DNA from: Pelagophyceae sp. CCMP2097
Lineage: Eukaryota > Sar > Pelagophyceae
Reading direction: 5' to 3'
NCBI GenBank assembly: GCA_026770575.1
Contig: MU657168.1
Coordinates: forward strand, 109,810-160,874
DNA length: 51,065 bases
Part shown: positions 20,871 to 28,779 of the stretch, one piece after another
How positions within the stretch are numbered: position 1 is the first letter of the stretch
Layout of the letters: each line of letters starts with the position of its first letter
Position numbers and translations under genes: made by a program
The notes under the pieces: model-generated
What the model was told of the DNA's origin: nothing
The model's database searches: none
What the model saw: only the letters and a program-made list of their open reading frames with translations

Positions 20871-23321
20871 ATGAGTGAAGTGTGCGGCGAAGGCGAAGGT
20901 GATGTGGCCGACGAGAGCGGCGGCGGCGACGGCGGCGGCGACGACGAGCTGCCGAATAAGCCCGTTGGCGGCGACGACGAGCTGCCGAACCAGTCGGAGC
21001 GGCGCAAGGCGCAGCTGCTGGGCCTGCCCATGTACTGCCCCGAGGTGGGTGGTTTGGGCCTGACGCGCGGCTTCCGCACCGAGTACTCGTCCTGGCGCCG
21101 CGGCGCCGCGCACGGCGCCGTCGGCGAGGGCATGGGCACGTACTCGTCGCGCGCGGACCGCAAGCTCGTCTCGCTGACAATTGAAGCTCTGTGCCTCGAG
21201 GTCTCGGCGTCCTGGATCCAGCGCCTCCGCGACGAGGTGCACACGTTGGAGCCGCAAATCGAGGAGATCGCGGAGCGCCTGGACGTGGCCGACGAGCCCA
21301 TCGAGGGCGACCCGGACGAGGACTCTGAAGAGGAGGAGGACCGCGACACGCTTGCTCGGCGCGCCTCGAAGCAATCTATGCAGCGGTCGGCCATGCTCCT
21401 CGCCTGCGTCCTCTACTCGTGCGCCGAGCTGGAGAGTGGCGCGTTGTACGCCTTCTTCCCGCTCTACGCCGAGAACCGCTTCGGCGCCCAAGCGTCGTTG
21501 AAGATTGGCATCGTCTTTGCCGCTCGCGACGTCGGGGCCGTCCTCGCCGGGTCTTCCTTGGAGTTTTTGGTGCGCCGCGTCGGCCGCCGCAAGGCTCTCT
21601 TCGGCGCTTTAGCGACGACGATGACGGCCCAAGCGTGGTTCGGCTGGGCGGAGCGGTTTGAGGAATTTGCGGCTTGCCGCGTCGTCAGCGGCTGCTCCTC
21701 TTCAGTCATCGCGCAAATCGCGCTCGGGTTATTAATGCAGCACACCGACGACCTCGCCGAGGACATCGGTCGCGTCGAATCCGTCGCCTCGCTGTCCGCG
21801 TCGGTGGCGCCCGTCGTCGGGTCGCTTTTATATTCGACGGTCGGCATCCGCGGCGCGTACGTGGCCATCGCAGCGTGCTACTTGGCTGCCTGCCTCCTCT
21901 TCCTCCCGAAGCTAGTGACGACGCTTTTAGCGCCGCCGCCAAAGGTCGCAGACGACTCGCCCGCGCCGACGCCGGCGCAGGGCGGGCCTGAGATAAAGTC
22001 GTTTGTGAATTTTCGTTATTTCGCAAGGTGGAGAGAAGTCTGGTTCGGCGCGCTGACGACGACGATGGCCTACGCGGCTTTGATGTTCTACGACACGACG
22101 CTGGCGCTCCACACGAACAAGGCGCTCCGCCTGGAGCCGTGGCAGCTGGGCATCCTCTACTTTGTCCCTGGGGCGGCCTACTTCGTCCTCGCCAACCTCA
22201 TCGGTCGAGTCGTCGCCAAGCGGGGCGCGCGCAACGTCCTCGTCTGCGGCGCTCTGTGCTGGGCAGTGGCGCTGGCTCTGTGGGGGCCGCCGTTGTGGGT
22301 CGCCTCGTCGGTGCTGGGCATGCCAGCCGCTGACCTCTCGCCGGCCGCAGAGACGCGCGTCGCCTGGGCCTGCCTCGCCGGCGCCATGCTCCTGTATGGG
22401 CCGGCCCAGAGCATGACCTTCCTGACGCCGCTGCCTTTGGCGCACAGTGCCCTGACGCGCGCGCTCCGACGCCGCAGAACGGCTCTAGCCGGCATCTTCG
22501 ACTCCATGGCCTACGACGTGCGGCAGGCGTACAACGCGCGCGGCCGGCGCGACTACGCCACGACGGTGCGGGACCGCGCCGCGACGTTTCGGCGGATCGG
22601 CTCGCGGTCTACTCTCACAGCTTCCATCTCCACGGCCGCCACTTCGGCCCGGCGTATCGTGGCCTACGGCGGCGCGCCGAACCGCGCGGCGCGCCGGCGG
22701 CCCAACGAGCGCACGGCGCTGGCCGCGGCTCAGTCGATTCTTGAGACGGCCGTGCGCGACGTCGACCAGCTCAGCAAAGGCCTCGCCGCGTCGGAGCAGA
22801 TCACTCGAGGCGCCGGCAACATCCTGGGTTCGTTGATCCTCGGCGGCTTCGCCATGGAGTACGCCCCGAAGCAGCGCGTCCCCGGCTGCGACCCGAGCGT
22901 GACGATGCAGTGCCACGACTCGTTCGCGTTGGTGTCCATGGGCCTCGCCGCGTGCTTCGTCATCGTCGCCTGTCTCGTCGCCACGCTGCCGAGCGACCGG
23001 CCCAAGAAGAAGAGGAACAACCCGGTGACGTACCTGCGCCCGTCGTCGGGGCTGACGAAACTTCTCTGGTGGAATTTAGACTCTGACGATGAATCTTCCT
23101 CCGACGACGAGTCCTCCTCCGACTCGGGAGACGACGTCAGCTGGCCCGCGGCCCTACGAATCCGCCTCCGCCGCTGCCTCCACCTGCCGCGCTGGGGCGC
23201 AGGCCAGCCGTACCAACCCATCGGCAGCACCGGCTCCGGCGCCGGCGCCGGCGCGCGCGTCGAACCCGGCACAGACAGCCCCGGCGCGACGAGGGACCTC
23301 GCCGAGCCCTTCCTCGTCTAG
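20871..23321 (+). CDS. Major facilitator superfamily transporter, intronless
   Basis: One uninterrupted frame encodes 816 residues, with the start in a good context (GACCATGAG). About 170 acidic, soluble N-terminal residues precede the first membrane helix (MLLACVLYSCAELESGALYAF). Twelve or so hydrophobic segments follow, in two groups of six. The loop after helix 2 reads FLVRRVGRRKALFGAL, which fits the MFS G-x-x-x-D-R-x-G-R-R-x signature with the Asp replaced. RVVSGCSSSVIAQIALGLL matches the helix 4 region. A long loop of about 130 residues lies before the last two helices, and the C-terminus is acidic and disordered. The substrate cannot be predicted. The absence of introns over 2.4 kb contrasts with most neighbours. 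Confidence 0.8.
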   Translation: MSEVCGEGEGDVADESGGGDGGGDDELPNKPVGGDDELPNQSERRKAQLLGLPMYCPEVGGLGLTRGFRTEYSSWRRGAAHGAVGEGMGTYSSRADRKLVSLTIEALCLEVSASWIQRLRDEVHTLEPQIEEIAERLDVADEPIEGDPDEDSEEEEDRDTLARRASKQSMQRSAMLLACVLYSCAELESGALYAFFPLYAENRFGAQASLKIGIVFAARDVGAVLAGSSLEFLVRRVGRRKALFGALATTMTAQAWFGWAERFEEFAACRVVSGCSSSVIAQIALGLLMQHTDDLAEDIGRVESVASLSASVAPVVGSLLYSTVGIRGAYVAIAACYLAACLLFLPKLVTTLLAPPPKVADDSPAPTPAQGGPEIKSFVNFRYFARWREVWFGALTTTMAYAALMFYDTTLALHTNKALRLEPWQLGILYFVPGAAYFVLANLIGRVVAKRGARNVLVCGALCWAVALALWGPPLWVASSVLGMPAADLSPAAETRVAWACLAGAMLLYGPAQSMTFLTPLPLAHSALTRALRRRRTALAGIFDSMAYDVRQAYNARGRRDYATTVRDRAATFRRIGSRSTLTASISTAATSARRIVAYGGAPNRAARRRPNERTALAAAQSILETAVRDVDQLSKGLAASEQITRGAGNILGSLILGGFAMEYAPKQRVPGCDPSVTMQCHDSFALVSMGLAACFVIVACLVATLPSDRPKKKRNNPVTYLRPSSGLTKLLWWNLDSDDESSSDDESSSDSGDDVSWPAALRIRLRRCLHLPRWGAGQPYQPIGSTGSGAGAGARVEPGTDSPGATRDLAEPFLV

Positions 23322-23540
23322 CCGCGATGCGCGCCGCGGCGGCGCCCTTTGGAACTGCAACTCTTTCCGAAGCCGCCTCGCGCGCGCGAGCCGGCGCCTC
23401 GCTGCCGCCGACGCGCGGCCGCTATGCGCCGGCGGGAATCTCACAACAAAGGATACTTTAATAGAGCGTCTCACGAATCGGGGGGCACGGGGGCCACGGG
23501 CGACTGGGCCGACGGGCGCGGCCGGGGGTGGCGGCGGCGG

Positions 23541-25541
23541 CTATTTAGGGATTTCGTCGTTCTTCCAGCCAATGTTGGAGTACGCCTTTTGGCGCCGCAG
23601 CACCGTTTCGTCGTGCCTGTGCCACGGGTACGACCCGAACTGCGCGGCGATGCGCTTGCGCGAGACGTCGCGCAGAGCCGCGAGGAGCGTGTTTGCCACC
23701 TTCCGCGCCGGTTTCCCCGCGGCGGCGTCGCTGGCGAGCAAGTTGACGCGGTCCCACGAGTCGAAGGTGCGCTTGGAAGCGTCTTCCGGGTCGTGGTCGT
23801 AGAGCTCCTCTGCCGCGGGCGCGCGCGACCAGTCGACGTTGTCCAGCGTCCCATTGTAAGCCATCCAGGCCACATAGCGGTGGTTCGTGGACCGCACGCC
23901 GAACCCGACTCTGGGCACGTCGCCCTTTGAAGCCCAGTCGTGCGACTTGCCCCTGCACATAAAGGGCACGCTTTCGCGACTCGAGCCCGGGTGGTAGCAC
24001 TTTGGCATCACCGTGACGGCAATCTCCTTGCCCCAGCGGTGGTTCGTCAGGTCCGGCTCGCGCAGGAACTTGCGCAGAGACTTGCCGTGCCGCCGCCCGT
24101 AATAGTCATGGCCGTCGTTTTCGAAAGGGAGGCCCGAGAGGTCCACGATGGTCTTCCACAGGTCCGTCAGCTCCACGACCGCCTTGGTGCTCTTGCCGCG
24201 CGACTGCGAGGCGTGCGGGTCGCGGATGATGAGCGGGACGCGCGTGTCGATCTCGTAGAGCGCCGATTTGCCCCAGTGGCCGCCCTCGCCGACGCCGTAG
24301 CCGTGGTCGGAGAAGAAGAGGACCACGCTGTCGTTGGCCAGCCCCGTCTGGTCCATCGTGTCCAGGACGCGGCCGAGCTGCGAGTCCATGAACGTGATGC
24401 AGGCAAAGTAGCCCCGCCGAAGTTCCTCTTGCGCATGGCTCGGCATGCGCTTGATGCCTCGCGCGGGCACGGCCGCGTAGTAGTCCCGGCTCGGCACTCG
24501 GGTGCCGTCGATGAGGTGGATATCGCCGTCGACGTTGATGTCTCCGGCGGCCCAGTACGGCGCGCCCTGCGGCGGCTCGTGGAACATTGCGGGTTGGACG
24601 CGGATATCGGACTGCGTGGCCTCCCACAGCGCTCGCGGCACGACCCACTTGGTATGAGGATGATGGAAGCCGACGCCGACAAACGAGGGCCGCTTGACGC
24701 CGTGGCGGTCCGGCCGCCACTCGTCGGCGGCGATGCGCAGCAGGCGGTCCGCCTCGCTGGCGACGCGGTAGTCGAAGAGCTGCTCGACGGGGACGTCGCT
24801 GACGTACACCTTCCCCATGGCGCAAGCGCCGCGCGTGTTGGCGTCGGTACACAGTTTCGGCGTGCAGGTGCCGCTGGGCTCGTTGGGCTGGCAGCCCCAT
24901 TCTTGGTCGTAGTCGTTTGGGAAGTATTTTCCGACTTTTTGGCCCGGTCGCACCATGAACGAAAACGAGTCGCCTACTGGGGCCCAGTGGAAAATCTTGC
25001 CGACGCCCATGGCGAGGTAGCCGTGGGAACGCATCTTGTTGAAGATGGTCGTCGTCGCTTCGCCCATGTTTTCAGTCACGGTAGCCTCGAACGCGTACAC
25101 CTTGGAAACGTCGGGCATGACCCCAGTCAGAAACGAATTCCGAGACGGGTTGCACGAGGGCGCGTTGCAGTACGCTCGCTCGAATTCGAAGCCGCCCGAT
25201 GCCAAACGGTCGATGTTCGGGGTCTTGATGTCGTAGCCCAAGTGCGCAAACTGCGGCCGCAAGTCGTCGGCGATGATCATCACCACCGGCCGTCCCACCG
25301 TTTTTGCCACCGGCCCCGCCGCCGCCGCCACGGTTCGCTCGACGACGCGTTCGACGGCGACGGTTCGCGCAACCGGCTCTGGCTCCGGCGACGCCTCTGG
25401 AGCGCGGTGCGAGCCTTGCAGCAAACCGCCGAGCTGGCTCTGCAAGATGCCGCCGACGACCAACGAGGCGATGGAGACGAGGACGTAGACGTGCCCGCCA
25501 CCGCCCCGACGCTCCTTGTCGCCGCCAGCCTTGGGGGCCAT
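23541..25541 (-). CDS. Sulfatase, iduronate-2-sulfatase-like, type II membrane protein
   Basis: One exon encodes 666 residues. A short basic N-terminus and one membrane helix (about residues 17-40) predict a type II orientation with the enzyme in the secretory lumen or outside. The alkaline-phosphatase-fold start reads VVMIIADDLRP (metal-binding Asp92/Asp93). The sulfatase signature C-x-P-S-R is intact at Cys130-Asn-Pro-Ser-Arg134 within CNPSRNSFLTG, so formylglycine formation is expected. FFSDHGYGVGEGGHWGK and GVGFHHPHTKW carry further conserved metal and substrate residues seen in iduronate-2-sulfatase-type enzymes. The likely substrates are sulfated polysaccharides, but the specificity is not readable. 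Like the adjacent MFS gene it lacks introns. Divergent spacing to the gene at 26234 is 692 bases. Confidence 0.92.
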   Translation of the reverse strand: MAPKAGGDKERRGGGGHVYVLVSIASLVVGGILQSQLGGLLQGSHRAPEASPEPEPVARTVAVERVVERTVAAAAGPVAKTVGRPVVMIIADDLRPQFAHLGYDIKTPNIDRLASGGFEFERAYCNAPSCNPSRNSFLTGVMPDVSKVYAFEATVTENMGEATTTIFNKMRSHGYLAMGVGKIFHWAPVGDSFSFMVRPGQKVGKYFPNDYDQEWGCQPNEPSGTCTPKLCTDANTRGACAMGKVYVSDVPVEQLFDYRVASEADRLLRIAADEWRPDRHGVKRPSFVGVGFHHPHTKWVVPRALWEATQSDIRVQPAMFHEPPQGAPYWAAGDINVDGDIHLIDGTRVPSRDYYAAVPARGIKRMPSHAQEELRRGYFACITFMDSQLGRVLDTMDQTGLANDSVVLFFSDHGYGVGEGGHWGKSALYEIDTRVPLIIRDPHASQSRGKSTKAVVELTDLWKTIVDLSGLPFENDGHDYYGRRHGKSLRKFLREPDLTNHRWGKEIAVTVMPKCYHPGSSRESVPFMCRGKSHDWASKGDVPRVGFGVRSTNHRYVAWMAYNGTLDNVDWSRAPAAEELYDHDPEDASKRTFDSWDRVNLLASDAAAGKPARKVANTLLAALRDVSRKRIAAQFGSYPWHRHDETVLRRQKAYSNIGWKNDEIPK

Positions 25542-26233
25542 GATCTCCGTACGTCCCGGAGAGCCCTGCGAAAATGGTTAGGTCTTTTTGGAACAGCTGA
25601 TCATAGTTACTCTGAGAGGTACCTCCGTCGCGATGGACCCCGGCGGAGCAGTCGCGGGTCGCCGCTCCGTTGCACGTCGAGCTGCGGGGCTCTACATACC
25701 TTTTCCAAATGGGAAAAGTGGGGATTAGGGGGGGTACTATATGTTTTTATCAGTAAATGGGGGTACAATTGTACTAGGAATTCCTATAGTTTTTACCCAA
25801 TTCTAGAAGGGATTTGGGTCAGCCCCACCCAAAATGGATCTTAAGCAAGCAAGGGGTCCACGCTCTTTCCAAATTTACCATTTCATACCATGCCTCCTCG
25901 GTAATTTATGGAACCACTGCCGGGAGTGGCCGACGGCGCTCGGGAGGGGAGGCCGCGTCGCTTCACGGCCGCGCTCGTCTCCGTCGTTGATTGGGCGGCG
26001 CAAAAAAGTCTTCTCGACAATTGTCTCGAGGGGACTTCCTGGGCCCGTGGCGCGCTCGCCTTCGAGGCTCCCCCGTTGACCTCTCCTCTGAGTCGCCGCC
26101 ACAGGGACGGTCCCACGCGAATTTGGCGCTGCACGGACCGCCCACTGACATCAAATCTCCAGCCGTTCTGAGTCAGCTGCAGCGACTTGCTCGAGTCGGA
26201 CGCGCGCGCGACCAAGACTCACGCCCGGCAGTC
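25542..26233. other. Divergent intergenic region with AT-rich core
   Basis: The region separates the sulfatase (-) from the Rieske-like gene (+) and probably carries both promoters. From about 25700 to 25880 GC drops sharply. That core holds a CTTTTCC/GGAAAAG short inverted repeat near 25697-25716 and the palindromes at 25763-25785. No reading frame has recognisable similarity. Confidence 0.45.
25763..25785. repeat. AT-rich palindromic repeat module, second copy
   Basis: The perfect palindrome GTACAATTGTAC (25763-25774) is followed two bases later by AGGAATTCCT. The same order of an AATT-centred palindrome and AGGAATTCCT occurs at 20538-20579. Both copies are in intergenic AT-rich patches. 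Confidence 0.65.
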
Positions 26234-26782
26234 ATGGTGTCGAAGTACCTCGCGTTGGCGTGCCTCTCGCTCGCGGCGGCGTGGGCGCCGGCGCACGTGG
26301 CGCCGCGGCGGGCGGTGGCGCTGGGCGCCGGCTTCGGCACACCCAAGAAGTCTGCGCCGAAGAAGTCCTCGGCGGCGGGCCTGACCAACGACCAGGGCTG
26401 GGTGGAGATGCTCGGCGGCGAGCCCGTCTCGACGACGGCGCAGGCTTTGGGCAAGAGTATGACTGGCAAGCCGTACCTTCTCGTCCGCGCGCCCGACGGC
26501 GGCGTCATCGCGTCGTCCGTCGACTGCGGCCGGTGCGAGTTCCCGCTCCTGAGCAGTAAGATCGAGGCCGCGGCCGACGGCGTCGTCGAGCAAGGGTGCG
26601 ATATGTGCGGCGCCAAGTACGAACTCTCGACCGGGCTGGCGCGACCATCCGAGGGCGGCGGCAACAAGCTCTTGGCGCCGCTCCTGCGCAACAAGCCGCA
26701 GCGCAACCTCGCCTCGTACCCCGTCAAGGAACTCGCCGACGGCCGCGTCTTCGTCAACTTTAACAAGAAGACGTTCGACTAA
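26234..26782 (+). CDS. Plastid-type Rieske-like protein with four cysteines
   Basis: This intronless gene encodes 182 residues. A signal peptide (MVSKYLALACLSLAAA) followed by WAPAHVAPRRAVA resembles the bipartite plastid presequence of algae with secondary plastids, where an aromatic residue follows the cleavage site. The mature part contains DCGRCEFPL and, 33 residues later, GCDMCGAKYELSTG. These align with the two Rieske boxes (C-x-H-x-G-x-P-L and C-x-x-H-G-x-x-F-x-L-x-T-G), but each histidine ligand is replaced so that both boxes become C-x-x-C. It may bind a four-Cys [2Fe-2S] cluster or zinc, or have lost the cluster. A Rieske fold is inferred from the surrounding glycine, proline and TG residues. 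Confidence 0.75.
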   Translation: MVSKYLALACLSLAAAWAPAHVAPRRAVALGAGFGTPKKSAPKKSSAAGLTNDQGWVEMLGGEPVSTTAQALGKSMTGKPYLLVRAPDGGVIASSVDCGRCEFPLLSSKIEAAADGVVEQGCDMCGAKYELSTGLARPSEGGGNKLLAPLLRNKPQRNLASYPVKELADGRVFVNFNKKTFD

Positions 26783-26868
26783 GCTATCAAGTCTCAAGCG
26801 ACTCCGTCTCGGAAGGGGAGCGCCCCTGCGTCCGCTAGAGTGCGTGGTTGGGTGCGAGGCTTAAGAGA

Positions 26869-28517
26869 TCACCGTTTCCAGGGCGGCGACTTGGCCCTGG
26901 CCTTTGGCGGGAAGATGACGCCGGCGTCGAGGAGCGTGCCCGCAAACGTTTTGAGAAAGTCCAAATCCGCCGCGGGGAGCTCGGATCGCATCGGCTTGCC
27001 AAAGGGCAAGAACGGGAAGAGCGGCGGCGCAGGCTCGACGAGGAAGGCCGCAAACGCGTCCTGCGTAGCAAAATTCGAGCGCGCGAAGGTGATACGTCCG
27101 GGGAAACGTACGCGGATGGCGTTTGGCCGCAGCGGGACCGGCGCGTCGAAGTGGCACGGGACCTGTTTGTCGACCGTTTCATCCAAGGCGGGTCTATGGG
27201 TCACGCACGATCGTTTTCGCGTCGGCAAAGTCTCTGCTGATAGCGTCTGCGAAGTCAAGGCACTTTTCCGGCTCGCGGTCCAAAATCGCCACCTAGAGAC
27301 GCCGTCAAAGAGGGCCACAAAGGCTGTCGTGAAGAAGGCGAAGGCAACGCGCCTGGAGGATGGGCGGCACGAGGAGCGCGCCGTTTGCGCGGAGCGCGTC
27401 GAACGCTTGCCGGGTCGCCACCGCGTCGGGCCACTCCCAGGCGAAAAACGAACCCCAGCGCCCCGCCGTTGCGCGCGATTCGGCGCTGGCCGGCGGAAAC
27501 GCCGCGGTGAAGAACGCGGCGGCGCCGCCAAGCGTGCCGTCGGGCTCGGCGGTGACCCGGAGAGACGCCGCCTGGAAGTACAGCGAGAAGAGCGCAATCT
27601 TGCGCCAGCCCCGGGCCAGCGCCGCGGGCGTGTTTAACACCGTCTCGTTGCCTGAAGAAGCGCCGTCTCCCGCCTTTGAGGGTTCGTTGCAATACTGCCC
27701 AAAGAATACTGACCAAAGTCGCGCGCGTGGAAGAGCAGCGCTCTGGCGTCGTTGTTGACGATGCACTGCGGCGGCTTTTCGGAGACGGAGACTAAGAGGT
27801 CGCAGCAGAGCATGGTCTTTGAAGCGGAGTCGTAACAGACCAGCTCTTCAAAGTTGGAAATACCGTCTTTGGAGATCAACGGCCCTAACATCTTATACCG
27901 AACCTGCTTCGCCCAGGGCGGCGCCTCGTCGCCGGGCCCGCCGATTCGCCCTGTATTCCGGGGGAAACCGAGCAAACCCAGCGGCAGGTCGACCGGGAAG
28001 GAGAACTGGTCGGGGACGATCCATAAAGTCGCTTTCTTCGCCTTGGCCAGCGCCACCGCAAAGAGCTTGTGCTCCACCGCCGTCGTCGGCAGCACCACGT
28101 GCAGCAGCGGGCCGTGTTTAGCTTCGACGCTCCTAAGGGCAGAGTCACGGCCCGCGGTCCGAGACGGAGGGACGCGGTCGCGCGCGCGAGGAGCTGCAGC
28201 ATCTCTTCCGTTGCGGCGACGGCCGAGTAGCCGAGGAGGCCGCCGCCGTCGAGCTTGACGAGGGTCATGCGCACGGGCACATGCACGAATATGGCGCCTT
28301 GAACCTGCTCTAGCGCCCAGACTCGACCCGGCGCCAGCTCGCGGAGCAGCGTCCCGCGCACTTCGCCGTCGCGGTAGTACGGGCCCGCCGGCGTCAGCTC
28401 CGGCCACCTCTGCGACGCCGCAAGCGCCACCCGTCGCAAAGGCGCGCGCGCATTCGAAGACTGGAGCGCCTGGATCGCCGGGAGCCCCGCCAAGAGGAAT
28501 ACGGCGGCGATGAGCAT
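26869..28517 (-). CDS. DUF4336 (metallo-beta-lactamase-fold-like) protein, plastid or secreted
   Basis: Five exons (28174-28517, 27714-28132, 27371-27651, 27209-27292, 26869-27162) join in phase to 473 residues. A signal peptide (MLIAAVFLLAGLPAIQALQ) precedes a basic transit-like stretch. The DUF4336 start is recognisable as LRELAPGRVWALEQ, then VRMTLVKLDGGGLLGYSAVA. Later come HVVLPTTAVEHKLFAVALAK, GPGDEAPPWAKQV, FEELVCYDSASKTMLCCDLL and the C-terminal VPCHFDAPV. The family is widespread in plants, algae and cyanobacteria and resembles the metallo-hydrolase fold; its reaction is not known. Introns are 41, 62, 78 and 46 bases. The short penultimate exon (84 bases) was found by phase and by the conserved lead into CHFDAPV. 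Confidence 0.82.
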
Positions 28518-28779
28518 TTTGCCGCGAGAGTCCCCGCTTCCCCGATCCCCTCGGCCGTGCCTCCCCGCGCTATGAAGCTCGCTATGAGACGGTCCGAACC
28601 TTTTGTATCGCCAAAAAGCCTCTTATCGGGGGAATTCTGGGTTTTCCGATTTCCGGGAATTTCCCGGGAGATTCTTGGATTTTTGGGATTTCCGATAGCC
28701 TTGTGGTGTATTAGGACCGCAGAACGTGCGCGCGCGTCGCGCGTGTTCCAGCGGCTCGGAGCACGGGAGGGCGTCGACC

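Noticed and set aside
23940..25844. Long plus-strand open frame opposite the sulfatase gene
   Set aside because: It is an antisense shadow produced by high GC and codon bias. The minus strand has an intact sulfatase with its active-site motif.
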